Below, one piece after another: positions 24,037 to 32,521 of a stretch of DNA of 58,481 nt. Under the pieces are notes generated by a model. It was not told the origin of the DNA, did no database searches, and saw only the letters and a list, made by a program, of their open reading frames with translations. Each line of letters starts with the position of its first letter. The first letter of the stretch is position 1. The stretch is from assembly GCA_028864975.1 (NCBI GenBank), contig JAGWLG010000022.1, positions 1 through 58,481 of the forward strand, given 5' to 3'. This DNA comes from Thermoplasmata archaeon. GTDB lineage: Archaea > Thermoplasmatota > Thermoplasmata > Lutacidiplasmatales > UBA184. The position numbers and the translations under genes were made by a program.

Positions 24037-24663
24037 TCAGGCCCGTCGCACCGCGGTGGCCTTCACGTAGAGATGGAGTCTCGCTCCCGGATGGATCCGG
24101 AGCCGGTGGACGGAGGACGGTGTCACCGCGACCGAGAGCACGGTCGAACCCACGCGCACTCCGAGAACGGTCTCCCAGCCTGGACCCCTTCGGAGGCTCG
24201 TCACGATGCCATGCAGGACGTTCCTGGCGCTGGTGGAGAACTCTGCCTTGGCCACCAGGATGGACTCGGGATCGACCCGGAGGCCCACACGCTCGCCCTC
24301 CCGAGCGCGGAACCCGACGACGAGGCTCAACGAAGGGGAGAGGTCGACGTGCGGTTCGGGTCGGGCATGCCAGGTGCCCCGGAGGGGTCGAACGGCCCCG
24401 GGACCTCCCGGATGCGCGACGGGGCCCAGGGGGCCGACGCCCCCTTCGAGCACCTTTCTTCCGCGGGAGTTCAGCCGTGTGCCTCCGGGGGTACGTCCCC
24501 CCCGCTGCGCCGTGACGACAGGCCCTCCCGCGAGCCGCGCGAGCCGGCTCAGTCGATAGGTGCCGCGGTCCCGCGAGATCCCGAGGGACTGGCAGGCCGA
24601 CACTAGGTTCCCCTCCGCCTCGAGCGCTCGCAGGAGCGAGATGTCCACGGGGGTGGCGAGCAT
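24037..24663 (-). CDS. ModE-like regulator: HTH plus TOBE (tungstate/molybdate-binding) domain
   Basis: This 208-aa protein joins an N-terminal ModE-type winged helix (DISLLRALEAEGNLVSACQSLGISRDRGTYRLSRL, then GGRTPGGTRLNSRGRKVLEGG) to a C-terminal TOBE/molybdopterin-binding fold (NVLHGIVTSLRRGPGWETVLGVRVGSTVLSVAVT). ModE proteins bind molybdate or tungstate through the TOBE domain and repress uptake genes. It is the last gene of the wtpA-wtpB-wtpC operon, 17 bases after wtpC, so it probably controls that operon by autoregulation. Start at ATG 24663; a GTG at 24675 in frame is possible. One TOBE domain rather than two means a dimer would be needed for full ligand binding (inference). Confidence 0.85.
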   Translation of the reverse strand: MLATPVDISLLRALEAEGNLVSACQSLGISRDRGTYRLSRLARLAGGPVVTAQRGGRTPGGTRLNSRGRKVLEGGVGPLGPVAHPGGPGAVRPLRGTWHARPEPHVDLSPSLSLVVGFRAREGERVGLRVDPESILVAKAEFSTSARNVLHGIVTSLRRGPGWETVLGVRVGSTVLSVAVTPSSVHRLRIHPGARLHLYVKATAVRRA

Positions 24664-24679
24664 CTCCCGTTCCACGGTC

Positions 24680-25720
24680 CTAGTTCCCACGGCCCTCCTC
24701 CAGGCCTCGCAGCGGAAGGAGGTGTCGCTCGTCGACCTCGACCCACCCTCTTTGCCGGACCTCGGGCGGAGCGAGGGGCGGACGAAGGTGCTGCTCGAGC
24801 CTCCAGGGTCCGCACTCGAGCCCGACGCGCCAGCCGAGCGGGTCTCGATGCACCCAGCGGACGACCGCGGGAAGACGGCCCCGGCCTTCTTCCTGGACAA
24901 AGGAGAGCCGTTCCGCGGAGCAGGCGATCCCCTCGGGTCCGGCGCGATCGAGCCACGGACGGGCCCAGGGCGCCCCCGACGCCGCGGCGAGGTCCTGGGT
25001 GGAAAGCACGTTCTCGTAGCCCGCGAACCGGGCCGAGAACGCGTCGCAAGGCGAGGACATGAGGCGCTCGGGGTCCCCGAGGAAGCGCACCGAGCCTCCG
25101 TGCAGGAGGAGGAATCGGTCCGCAACGGAGAAGGCCACCGAGGGATCGTGGGTGACCAGGAGGAGCGCCACGTCCTGCTGCGAGGTGACCTCGAGCATCA
25201 TCTGGACGAGGTCGTCGCGAGCGAGCACATCCAATCCCGAGAGCGGCTCATCCCAGAGGAGGAGCCGCGGGTGCGCAGCAAGCGCCCGGGCCATGGCGAC
25301 CCGCTGGCGCTGCCCCCCGCTGAGCTCATGCGGCCGTCGACGAGCGAGCGATGTGAGCTCGAAGCGCTCCAGCAGAGCGCGGACCTCGCGGTCCGGCGTG
25401 GGAGCGCCGAGGGTCTCCTTCGCGAACCCCACGTTCTGCTCGACCGTTCGGTGGGGGAAGAGGGAGAGCCCCTGCGGCACGTAGCCGACGTTGCGGTGCT
25501 CCGGGGAGGTCGAGGTGACATCCCGGCCCTCCCACAGGAGCCGACCTCCCGAGTTCCGCGCCAGCCCCGCCAGGCAACGAAGCAGGGTCGTCTTGCCGCT
25601 CCCGCTGGGGCCCACGACCACGACCACCTCCCGACGTCCCATCGAGAGGTCGACCGGTCCCAGCTCGAAGCCGGGATAGCCTGCCCGGAGCCCCTCCAGA
25701 GCGACCCAGGGCGAGTTCAT
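24680..25720 (-). CDS. wtpC: Tungstate/molybdate ABC transporter ATP-binding protein
   Basis: The 346-aa ATPase has Walker A GPSGSGKTTLLR, Q-loop YVPQGLSLFPHRTVEQN, signature ELSGGQRQRVAMARALAAH, Walker B LLLWDEPLSGLD and switch His (THDPSVAFSVADR). The C-terminal 110 residues form the regulatory tail typical of MOI-type (Mod/Wtp/Tup/Cys) ATPases. ATGA at 25717-25720 overlaps the permease stop. Context with the WtpA-like binding protein and WtpB-like permease supports tungstate or molybdate as the substrate. The family also includes sulfate and thiosulfate importers, so metal specificity is inferred, but the ModE-like regulator downstream favours molybdate/tungstate. Confidence 0.88.
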   Translation of the reverse strand: MNSPWVALEGLRAGYPGFELGPVDLSMGRREVVVVVGPSGSGKTTLLRCLAGLARNSGGRLLWEGRDVTSTSPEHRNVGYVPQGLSLFPHRTVEQNVGFAKETLGAPTPDREVRALLERFELTSLARRRPHELSGGQRQRVAMARALAAHPRLLLWDEPLSGLDVLARDDLVQMMLEVTSQQDVALLLVTHDPSVAFSVADRFLLLHGGSVRFLGDPERLMSSPCDAFSARFAGYENVLSTQDLAAASGAPWARPWLDRAGPEGIACSAERLSFVQEEGRGRLPAVVRWVHRDPLGWRVGLECGPWRLEQHLRPPLAPPEVRQRGWVEVDERHLLPLRGLEEGRGN

Positions 25721-26601
25721 GCCCGAGACTCCCGCGGCGCGCCACGGGCCCGTAAGGCCCACTCGAGCACCCGCATGCCCAGGAAAGCGCTGAGCGCGAA
25801 GAGCAGCAGGAGCGCCGCCATGGCGAGCGCCTGGGGGGGAGAGATCTGGTACGTCTCGAAGATCAGCACCGAGATGGGGTTCCAAACGGGCTGGTTCGCC
25901 CCCGCGGGCCACGGATAGACCGTATAGCCGAGGACGAGGAGTCCACCGATCTCGCTCAAGCTCCGCGCCCAGGAGAGCCCCATTCCCCCCAGGATCCCAC
26001 GTAGGGAGAGGGGAAGGGTGATCTGAAGGAACACGTCCCCACGAGAGGCGCCCAGGGTCCGCGCCACGCCGACCATCTCAGGGTCCACGGCCCGGAACGC
26101 GGTCATGCTCGCCGAGACCACGTACGAGGTGCTGACGTAGCCCATGACGGCGACCACGCCCCAGATCGTGTCCCAGACCGGGATGCCCAAGGTGGCGAGG
26201 AACCTCCCCAAGGGCGCGTCGGGTCCGAAGACCATCAACAGCGCGAGCCCCGCGATGAGGTGGGGCAGCACCAGGGGGAGGAGGACGATCGACTCGATGA
26301 CCTCCCGCCCTGGGAATCGCCGTCGTGCGAGCACGTAGCCCAAGGGCAGCCCGAAGACCACCGAGCCGGCGAGAGCGAGGAGGCTGGCCAGGACCGTGAA
26401 CCCTAAGGAGACCTCGACCGCGGGGCTCCCGGCCGCACGCAGGATGGCCATCGGAGGGACCGAGGTCAGCAGCGCGAAGAGCGGGAGGAGCAAGAGGACG
26501 ACGAGCACCCCCGCGAGCCCGGCGACAGAGGCCGAGGGGAGGATGGAGGCCCATCCTCCTATCGCGCCCGACCGAGGGGGGGCCTCCCCCCTTTCACTCA
26601 T
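25717..26601 (-). CDS. wtpB: Tungstate/molybdate ABC transporter permease
   Basis: This 294-aa membrane protein has about six segments and the binding-protein-dependent permease (EAA-loop) motif AVDPEMVGVARTLGASRGDVFLQITLPL, which docks on the ATPase. LSWARSLSEIGGLLVLGYTVYPWPAG, carrying the family's SEIGG run, further matches Mod/Wtp permeases. The gene is followed by wtpC (4-base overlap) and preceded by wtpA with 9 bases between, so all three are one operon. One polypeptide of this type is expected to dimerise in the inner membrane. Confidence 0.9.
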   Translation of the reverse strand: MSERGEAPPRSGAIGGWASILPSASVAGLAGVLVVLLLLPLFALLTSVPPMAILRAAGSPAVEVSLGFTVLASLLALAGSVVFGLPLGYVLARRRFPGREVIESIVLLPLVLPHLIAGLALLMVFGPDAPLGRFLATLGIPVWDTIWGVVAVMGYVSTSYVVSASMTAFRAVDPEMVGVARTLGASRGDVFLQITLPLSLRGILGGMGLSWARSLSEIGGLLVLGYTVYPWPAGANQPVWNPISVLIFETYQISPPQALAMAALLLLFALSAFLGMRVLEWALRARGAPRESRA

Positions 26602-26610
26602 GCCTTGCCT

Positions 26611-27678
26611 CTAGGGGAGGAGTCCGCTAAGGTCGGGAGGGAGCGGAATGCCCTCGGGAGCGAGCGACGGTGGAAGGCCCGTGCCCTGCGAGTAGGCGGG
26701 AAAGAGGGGTTCGAAGCCATCGGCGGTGAGGATGGCACTCCCCCCCGGTGAGAGGAGCGTCGTCACGAAGAGGTCCCCCAGGGTGGCGTTCGGAGCGTTC
26801 GAGGGAACGGTGACCGCGTAGGCCACCGGTGCCCCGACCACCTTCTGGGTCCCTCCCGAGGAGGTCAGGACCGCCGTGCTAGCTTGCGCGTAGAAGGAGA
26901 TGTCGCTCCCATCGAGCTGCCCGAGCGCCACGCGGGGGTCGAAGGCCACGAAGCTCAGGTGGTGGGTGATCGCGTAGGACCGATAGGTGATGAACACCTG
27001 GACCGTGTGGGCTGCGAGGAGGCTCGCCACTTGGGTCTCCGGCTCGACCTTGGCGTTCGTCGGACTGGGCGTGGCGAGCGTACCGATCGCCCCCGAGAAG
27101 AAGTGCTGGTAGAGCGAAGGGACCCCGCCCTGGAGAAGCTGGTCCTCCAGCTGCAGCACGAAGATCTCGTTGTAGCCGTTGGGGTCGGCGCTGGCGTTGG
27201 CGACCCCCATTACGACCCCGGACCGCTCCACCAGGGTGGGCCAGTTCGTGGCATTGATGCCCGAGAGCGCACCCGCTGAGGGGTCGTAGCAGAGGACCTC
27301 GGGATTGGAAGCGAAGACGAGCTCCCACCCGGCGTACTTCGGCTCGAGCACCTGGGGGATCAAGCGGAAGTCCGCCGTAGCGGCCACGTCGAAGCTCCCG
27401 GAGACGGGGGGGAGGAGCTGGTCAAGCGCCGCGATGCTCCCCTGGTAGGTCTGCGCGGAGGGGGGGTCCTGCGCCCCGGGTGTGTCGTTCACGAGCAGAC
27501 TGCCCACCTGACCGAAGGCGGTCGCGAGGGTCCCGGCCGCGGCCACCGAGAGGGCCGGGGAGCCCGCGGCAGGGGTGGAAGGGACCGGAGCGGGGCGGAG
27601 CTCGAACCCGGCGAAGGCCCCCCCCAAGAGACAGAGCAGGGCGATCCCCAGGACCCAGACGAGGGCGAACTTCTGCAT
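26611..27678 (-). CDS. wtpA: Tungstate/molybdate ABC transporter substrate-binding protein
   Basis: This protein starts with a membrane-anchor or signal segment (MQKFALVWVLGIALLCLLGGAFAG), then a ModA/WtpA-type binding domain: SVAAAGTLATAFGQVGSLL, SFDVAATADFRLIPQVL, ELVFASNPEVLCYDP, VVMGVANASADPNGYNE and TYRSYAITHHLSFVAFDPRVALG. The order fits WtpA, in which the oxyanion is held between two lobes. The ATG at 27678 starts just before the hydrophobic segment; frames extend to 27744 through ATG 27702, which lies inside a 23-nt palindrome. The gene is the first of the wtpA-B-C-regulator operon and divergent from an HxlR regulator. Confidence 0.88.
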   Translation of the reverse strand: MQKFALVWVLGIALLCLLGGAFAGFELRPAPVPSTPAAGSPALSVAAAGTLATAFGQVGSLLVNDTPGAQDPPSAQTYQGSIAALDQLLPPVSGSFDVAATADFRLIPQVLEPKYAGWELVFASNPEVLCYDPSAGALSGINATNWPTLVERSGVVMGVANASADPNGYNEIFVLQLEDQLLQGGVPSLYQHFFSGAIGTLATPSPTNAKVEPETQVASLLAAHTVQVFITYRSYAITHHLSFVAFDPRVALGQLDGSDISFYAQASTAVLTSSGGTQKVVGAPVAYAVTVPSNAPNATLGDLFVTTLLSPGGSAILTADGFEPLFPAYSQGTGLPPSLAPEGIPLPPDLSGLLP

Positions 27679-27681
27679 GAG

Positions 27682-27704
27682 CGATGTGGGATTTACCCAC
27701 ATCG
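27682..27704. promoter_or_regulatory. Perfect 23-nt palindromic operator candidate upstream of wtpA
   Basis: The arms cgatgtggg (27682-27690) and cccacatcg (27696-27704) enclose attta. It sits immediately upstream of the wtpA ATG at 27678, where a repressor would block transcription or initiation. A plausible ligand is the ModE-like protein at the end of the operon, or the divergent HxlR regulator. Confidence 0.65.
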
Positions 27705-27796
27705 TATGAGGGTTGCGCAGGCGCGCGCTTGCGTTTCCGTCCAAGCGTTGCGGTCGTTCGGGGCCAAGGGGGCGGCTGCTTCCAAAGTGATAGTGT

Positions 27797-27815
27797 TATC
27801 CCTTTTAACGGGATA
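27797..27815. promoter_or_regulatory. Inverted repeat at the hxlR-like gene promoter
   Basis: tatccc (27797-27802) and gggata (27810-27815) flank ttttaac. It lies 9-27 bases upstream of the ATG at 27824, overlapping the likely TATA/start-site area, so it is placed for autoregulation by the HxlR-type protein. Confidence 0.5.
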
Positions 27816-27823
27816 GTCAAGCC

Positions 27824-28264
27824 ATGACGTCGACCTCCGCGACCGCGGCGGCCACCTCCACCTCGGTCCTGTCCCCCTCGACCGCCTACCCGACCCGCCG
27901 CTCCCGGGGCTGTCCCTTGGAGGACCTGATGGCGTTCCTCGGGAAGCCGTACGTCCTCGACATCCTCCGTATCTTCTCGGAGGAGCCTGGGCCTCACCGG
28001 TTCCTCGACCTTCAGCGTCGTCTCGAACTCTCTCCGAACACGCTCACGTCCCGCCTTCGCGACCTCGTGGGGGCGGGGTTCCTCACCCGGACCGCCTACG
28101 CCGAGATCCCTCCCCGCGTGGACTACCAGGGAACGGCGAAGACCGCCCAGCTCGAGGAGATCTTCGAGCAGCTCGGGGAGTGGGCCCGTCGTAACGACCT
28201 GCGGCCGATGCCGGTGGCCGCTCGGTCCCGCAGGGTCCGGGGACTCGGCCAGGTCGCCCGCTAG
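27824..28264 (+). CDS. HxlR/MarR-like winged-helix transcription regulator
   Basis: The 146-aa protein has a disordered Thr/Ser-rich N-terminus (about 30 residues), then the HxlR pattern CPLEDLMAFLGKPYVLDILRIFSEEPGPHRFLDLQRRL and the recognition segment LSPNTLTSRLRDLVGAGFLTRTAYAEIPPRVDY, ending with a dimerisation helix EEIFEQLGEWARRNDL. HxlR regulators respond to small molecules and often control adjacent genes. This one is divergent from the wtpABC operon with an inverted repeat at its own start, so it may control both directions. The Cys at the start of the fold (RGCPLED) is the conserved position used for redox sensing in some members. Confidence 0.88.
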   Translation: MTSTSATAAATSTSVLSPSTAYPTRRSRGCPLEDLMAFLGKPYVLDILRIFSEEPGPHRFLDLQRRLELSPNTLTSRLRDLVGAGFLTRTAYAEIPPRVDYQGTAKTAQLEEIFEQLGEWARRNDLRPMPVAARSRRVRGLGQVAR

Positions 28265-28571
28265 TTCGGTCGTTCCATCAGTGACCTTTGGCCTCGGGAA
28301 CCACCTTCAACCGCCGCGCGCGCCTCCCTGGGACTCGCACGACGCCTTGGCGGTCGCCCGCGAGCGATGCTGGTGGTGGGTGGTCTCGCTCTCGGCCCCC
28401 CTCCGACCGCACGAAAGCTCCCAGAGACGTGCGCAGTTTTCGCGGTGCTCTATGGAGACCCTCGTGGAGTGAGGAAATGGACGCCGCTATTCGCTCCACG
28501 ATCCCCGACGGGTCAGTCCCGGCCCGTCAGATTCAAGGCAAGTGTTGCATCCACTTCCTCGAGCTCCCTGG
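28265..28571. other. Gene-free gap after the HxlR gene
   Basis: I see no gene, stable hairpin or repeat. Short frames across 28288-28500 overlap in different frames and have no start signals. The gap leads into the weakly supported hypothetical gene at 28572. Confidence 0.35.
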
Positions 28572-29222
28572 ATGTCCCCGCTCTTTCTTGGCCAACAGGG
28601 GCCCGCCTCTGGGCGAGATGACCAGCTCTCCGAGCTGAAGCGCGCTTGGCCGAAGGCCCGTTTGCTGCTTCGTCTCAGGGGTCCGAAAGCGTGCAAGACC
28701 TTCGATCAGCAGGCTTCGCTTCACGCGTCGAACGCGGTCCGCTTCCTGCGCCGTCGGGATCTTGTCCAAGCTGAGCTGGAGCTTCAGGCCGCCCTCGTAG
28801 CGGCTCAGAAGAGCGAGGGAAAGAGGGACACGTCAGCGTTGCGTTCGGTCCTGACCCGCGTCCGGCGGGGCATCTACCTGCCGGAGTACGAGGCCGCGCT
28901 GGAGGCCGCGAGCTCCGCCACCACGCGCGACGCGACCGTGTTCCATCTGAGACGGGCGCGGCGGGTCGCGGAACTCTTGGGCAACTCGGAGGATGTGAGG
29001 TGGGTGGACAGCATGATCGAGGGTCCTAGCCTGCGACCGTCCGGCTCCACGCCTACGGCCACATCTATCGCCGTAGGGTCCTCCGCCGAGGATTCTCTCG
29101 CGATCCGAAAGAGCCTCGCTGGACCTCGACCGCTCAGTATCAAGGAACAGCGTGCACAGTTCCAGCGAGTCGCGAACGAGTCTCGGGCTTACACGAGCAG
29201 GCGTCTGAAACGGCGTCGCTAG
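28572..29222 (+). CDS. Hypothetical helical protein, 216 aa
   Basis: No family recognised. The protein is strongly alpha-helical and basic at both ends. Central repeats of charged helices (NAVRFLRRRDLVQAELELQAALVAAQKSEGK, YEAALEAASSATTRDATVFHLRRARRVAELLG) have a TPR-like or coiled-coil texture. The tail AYTSRRLKRRR is a basic cluster that might bind nucleic acid. The N-terminus is uncertain: ATG 28572 is used, but the frame is open from 28542. It runs towards the minus-strand 581-aa gene, so the two are convergent. Confidence 0.55.
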   Translation: MSPLFLGQQGPASGRDDQLSELKRAWPKARLLLRLRGPKACKTFDQQASLHASNAVRFLRRRDLVQAELELQAALVAAQKSEGKRDTSALRSVLTRVRRGIYLPEYEAALEAASSATTRDATVFHLRRARRVAELLGNSEDVRWVDSMIEGPSLRPSGSTPTATSIAVGSSAEDSLAIRKSLAGPRPLSIKEQRAQFQRVANESRAYTSRRLKRRR

Positions 29223-29298
29223 CTCTACCTCGGCCCGACGAACGAAGGGTGAGTCGCATTCACCCTGGGGTCCCTCTCGCCGTCACAACACCGAGCGG

Positions 29299-31044
29299 TC
29301 ATCCCTGGCGCGTGAACCGATAGCGGTAGCCCCGCTGGAAATCGCCCTCTCGGACCACCGTCCCGCCCGGCACCTTCCATTGAGGGGGATCGGGCATCCG
29401 CTCCGGCTTCCCGTCCTCTAGATCGCTCAGCTCCGAGTCCAGGTACTCGTAGTCGGTGGAGACCTCCGGCTCGAGGTGACCTTCGGTGAGCAGCGTGCTC
29501 AGCAGGAGAAGGCCCGAAGGCCTGCCTCTCCAGCGTGTGGCGTGGAACGACGCTCGGGCCACGGGTTCGCTCACGACCACGTCCCTCAGCGTGCGATAGA
29601 CCGCGCGCTGACGGTAGTCCTTCGGCGGTGGGGGAAGGTGCTGCTTGGCCCGAGCGAGCTCACGGAGAAGGGCGCCCCAGGACTCCGAGGTGCGTTCCTG
29701 CGCTTCCCAGGGGTTGCCGCCGTCCGCCATCGCCGGAACCCCCTCGGCCCCGAGAGAGGAGGAGGCTGCCGCGAGAGCCTCGGTCGCCGGGACCCCAGGG
29801 ACCGCGGCGGGAAGGGTGAGGCGTTGAAGGTGGAGGGTGTAGGAGAGCGCAGCTCCGCTCGAGCCCGGTGGGGGCGGGCGAACGGTCACGAGCTCGCAGT
29901 CAGGGTAGCGGTTCGGATGGAGCAGCACGAAGGGCCCACGCTCCGGCCCGTCCAAGAGGAGACCCAACGCCTGGTTGATGTTCTCCACCTGTCGACGTTG
30001 GGCGAGCTCGCTCAGCCGGACGAGCGCGATGCGGGCGGCGCCGGGAACGTGAGGATGCAGGGCCAGGTCATCGAGGATCGCCTGCGCGGCCTCGGCGGCC
30101 CAGGTCTGCGCTGGAGGCCGCTCCAGATAGTGCTCCTCCTTCCTCCCCCGCCCCAGGTGCTTGAGCAGCTTCCCGGAGAGCGGAGGAGCGTCGTGCCCCC
30201 CGTGAGCGAGCGTCAAGAGCCGTCGGACCAGCCAAGGTTGCAGCCGTCCCCCCGCGGCGCGGGAGTCCGCGAAGAGCCCACCCCACCTCTCGGGCATGCC
30301 GGTGGACCACCCGGAGAGGGTCGGGCTTTCCCGATACCATTGAAGGACAAGTCCCCGGAAGAATGCGCCGGAGATCGCGAGGTCGTCCGTTTCCTGCTTG
30401 ACGCGCTCGAGCAGCGCCCGAGAGCGCTCGCGTAGCTGGACGCGGATCGCCTCCTCGTTGAAGCTCTCCCGCGAGATCTCCACGAGAGGCAGCGCGTTGA
30501 GCTCGACCAGGTCGAAGCGCTCGGCGGCGTCCATCGCGAGGAGTCGTCGCACGTCGTCGTTCTGGACCGGTCCGCCGAAGCGACGTGGGACGAGGGGGGA
30601 GGGGGGCGCGCTCGGGCGCGGGGGCGCGACCGGCGTCGTGAGGAGGGGAGGTGCGGGCGCGGGTGCGGCCGAGGGCAACAACGTCGCGCCGGCTCCCGCG
30701 ATGAGGGGAAGGTTAGAGGGAACCGTCGCGCCAGACGGGAGGGACGCCCCCGGCCCGGTCGACGTCCCCCCCGCCGACGCGGGGGTCGCTGCCATCGAGG
30801 AGGGCGGAGGTGCAAGCGCCATCGGAGGAGGCGGGGGTGGTGGCGAAGGAGGTGGGGGTGGGGTCGCGGGGAGTGCCGAAGGCGGAAGCTCGGTCACCCT
30901 CGCAGGTCGGTGCCGCTCCAGCTCCCGCAGGCGCGAGGCCTCCGACTCTCGAAGGCGGCGCTCCCGTTCCCACTTTTGCCACTGCTCCTCCCGCCGGCGT
31001 CGGCGGTCGGCCTCGAGCAAGTGGACCGCAGATTCTGGGGACAT
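29299..31044 (-). CDS. 581-aa coiled-coil/Pro-rich protein of the GTPase locus
   Basis: The protein begins with a charged helix that could form a coiled coil (LLEADRRRRREEQWQKWERERRLRESEASRLRELERH). About 130 residues dominated by Pro, Ala and Ser follow, including long proline runs. Then comes a folded region from about residue 200 to the end, with helical segments such as ESFNEEAIRVQLRERSRALLERVKQ and WAAEAAQAILDDLALHPHVP, and a C-terminal acidic patch. No family recognised. It is divergent from the SPFH gene across a 356-bp gap and next to the two GTPase-like genes. I infer a scaffold, adaptor or effector role in that locus. The frame is open up to 31398, but ATG 31044 is the first sensible start before the helix. 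Confidence 0.6.
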   Translation of the reverse strand: MSPESAVHLLEADRRRRREEQWQKWERERRLRESEASRLRELERHRPARVTELPPSALPATPPPPPSPPPPPPPMALAPPPSSMAATPASAGGTSTGPGASLPSGATVPSNLPLIAGAGATLLPSAAPAPAPPLLTTPVAPPRPSAPPSPLVPRRFGGPVQNDDVRRLLAMDAAERFDLVELNALPLVEISRESFNEEAIRVQLRERSRALLERVKQETDDLAISGAFFRGLVLQWYRESPTLSGWSTGMPERWGGLFADSRAAGGRLQPWLVRRLLTLAHGGHDAPPLSGKLLKHLGRGRKEEHYLERPPAQTWAAEAAQAILDDLALHPHVPGAARIALVRLSELAQRRQVENINQALGLLLDGPERGPFVLLHPNRYPDCELVTVRPPPPGSSGAALSYTLHLQRLTLPAAVPGVPATEALAAASSSLGAEGVPAMADGGNPWEAQERTSESWGALLRELARAKQHLPPPPKDYRQRAVYRTLRDVVVSEPVARASFHATRWRGRPSGLLLLSTLLTEGHLEPEVSTDYEYLDSELSDLEDGKPERMPDPPQWKVPGGTVVREGDFQRGYRYRFTRQG

Positions 31045-31400
31045 GGAGAACGAGGGCCAACGGCGCGCCCTCAGATGCGAGAGGGCGTTCCGCGGGCTTA
31101 ACAGTTTCTGCGCGGCAGGTGACGACGCGCACTCTACGCGTTCGAAGCGCACCTCGACGCGGAAGTGGCGATGCGCCTGGATACGTTGAAATACATCGCA
31201 GGACATAGGGTCACACGAAGCACGCAGCTCGGAGAATTCTCGAGGTGCGCGTCTCTGTTCTCTATCAGGAGCGGAAGCGCGATCCCCGAGGCCCCGAGAG
31301 CGGGCCTCACCCCTGTTCTCGTCGATGAGGGTGTCGTGCGGGCCGACCGCACGTCGGCCGAGTCGCCGGGACGGTTCTGATCGATCCAGGAGGAACAACG
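31045..31400. other. Divergent gap between the 581-aa gene and the SPFH gene
   Basis: No gene is supported. The AT-richer stretch around 31180-31210 (gttgaaatacatcgcagg) could be a promoter for either side. The last bases hold AGGAGGA, an unusually clear Shine-Dalgarno for the SPFH gene. Confidence 0.4.
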
Positions 31401-32225
31401 ATGGACCCTGTGGAGGTCGCCATCCTCGGCGCGGTGGCGAGCGGTTGCGCGCTCTCCTTCGCCATCATCGCCTGGGCGCTCTACTCGAGGTTCCTCGTCG
31501 TCGCTCCTCCCAGCCGTGCGTTGGTGATCTTCGGGCGCTCGTCGTCCAAGCGGCAACAGAAGGACCCGCTGGGGAGGACGTCGCGGATCGGAGAGGCGAA
31601 GTTCGTGGTCGGGGGCGCCGCGTTCATCTTCCCATGGACCCACAGCTCGGCGACGCTCTCGCTCGGGACCCTCGACGTCGACGTCCCGGTGCGGGCGAAC
31701 CTCCTCTCGGCAGGGGAGGCGGTAACGCGGGTCGACCTGAGGATCGGGGCCCAGGTCAAGATCTCGAGCGACCCCGAAGGGCTGCGCTCCGCCGCGGAGA
31801 ACCTCCTCGGGAAGAGCGAGGTCGAGATCCGTGGCCTGGTCCGCAGCGTGATCGAGGGCCATGCCCACTCCGTCCTCGCCCGGATCAGCGCCTACCTGCT
31901 CGAGGCCGAACGCGAGAAGGTGGCAGCCGAGCTCCAGGTCCTGTCGGCCACCGACCTGGTCGCGATGGGCATCGTCGTCCAGTCCATGGGGATCAAGGAG
32001 ATCGTCCGTGTCCCGGTCAATGCTGGCCCAGCGCCCAGCGCGGAGCACCTCGCCGAGGCCCTCACGTCCAAGGACCTGGACCGGACCCTTTGGGAGATCT
32101 CCTCGCGGTTGCGCAAGCTGGAACAGAAGCTCTCCGAGCTCGACCGCCGGGCCCGTACGCCGGAGATCCTCCCGCTCGTCCAAGACCTGACCGGCGCCTC
32201 CTCCCGGGTAGGTGACCTCCGATGA
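31401..32225 (+). CDS. SPFH/flotillin-like membrane-anchored protein
   Basis: The 274-aa protein has an N-terminal membrane segment (VEVAILGAVASGCALSFAIIAWAL), an SPFH core (SRFLVVAPPSRALVIFGRSS, FVVGGAAFIFPWTHSSATLSL, TLDVDVPVRANLLSAGEAVTRVDLRIGAQVKISSD) and the helical hairpin EREKVAAELQVLSATDLVAMGIVVQSMGIKEI. It is shorter than flotillin (no long C-terminal repeat region) but ends in a short charged helix with coiled-coil potential. SPFH proteins form membrane scaffolds or ring assemblies. It lies directly before the first GTPase of the locus. AGGAGGA at 31388-31394 sets the ATG at 31401. The role as the membrane platform of the GTPase set is inference. Confidence 0.85.
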   Translation: MDPVEVAILGAVASGCALSFAIIAWALYSRFLVVAPPSRALVIFGRSSSKRQQKDPLGRTSRIGEAKFVVGGAAFIFPWTHSSATLSLGTLDVDVPVRANLLSAGEAVTRVDLRIGAQVKISSDPEGLRSAAENLLGKSEVEIRGLVRSVIEGHAHSVLARISAYLLEAEREKVAAELQVLSATDLVAMGIVVQSMGIKEIVRVPVNAGPAPSAEHLAEALTSKDLDRTLWEISSRLRKLEQKLSELDRRARTPEILPLVQDLTGASSRVGDLR

Positions 32226-32521
32226 CCGGAACGAGCCCCCTGCGGATCCAGAGCGTTCGGGAAGCGGCAGCCTGCCGATCTCCGAACGCCTCCTCCCTCG
32301 CGGAGACCCCGCGGCCCCTGGCCGCGCGCGGCGCCCGCTCGCCTCCAACATCCCACGCCTGAAGGGGTCGGGTCCCCAGAGCCTCTGGGGGCACCGAAGC
32401 CCGAGATCGAGGCCGAGTTAGCCCAGCTCAGCGGAGCTGAGGTCCCGTCCCCTTCAGGCACGAACCGAACGGAGAAACCAACGAGGAGCGGAAGCTCGAA
32501 CAGAGGAGGAAAGAGAAGACC
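32226..32521. other. Gap between SPFH and first GTPase, with possible frameshifted small gene
   Basis: A GTG at 32212, overlapping the SPFH stop, opens VTSDDRNEPPADPERSGSGS, which looks like a disordered coding segment. After about 100 bases that frame turns poor. In a different frame, around 32390-32500, PEIEAELAQLSGAEVPSPSG appears coding-like. Either a small Pro/Ser-rich gene has been broken by a frameshift, or the composition is misleading. The gene-like frames do not join in one reading frame as the sequence stands. Confidence 0.3.

Noticed and set aside
29476..30435. Plus-strand frame of 319 aa opposite the 581-aa protein
   Set aside because: It is antisense to a gene with a coherent coiled-coil and folded region, and it reads as Glu/Arg/Gly-rich complement.
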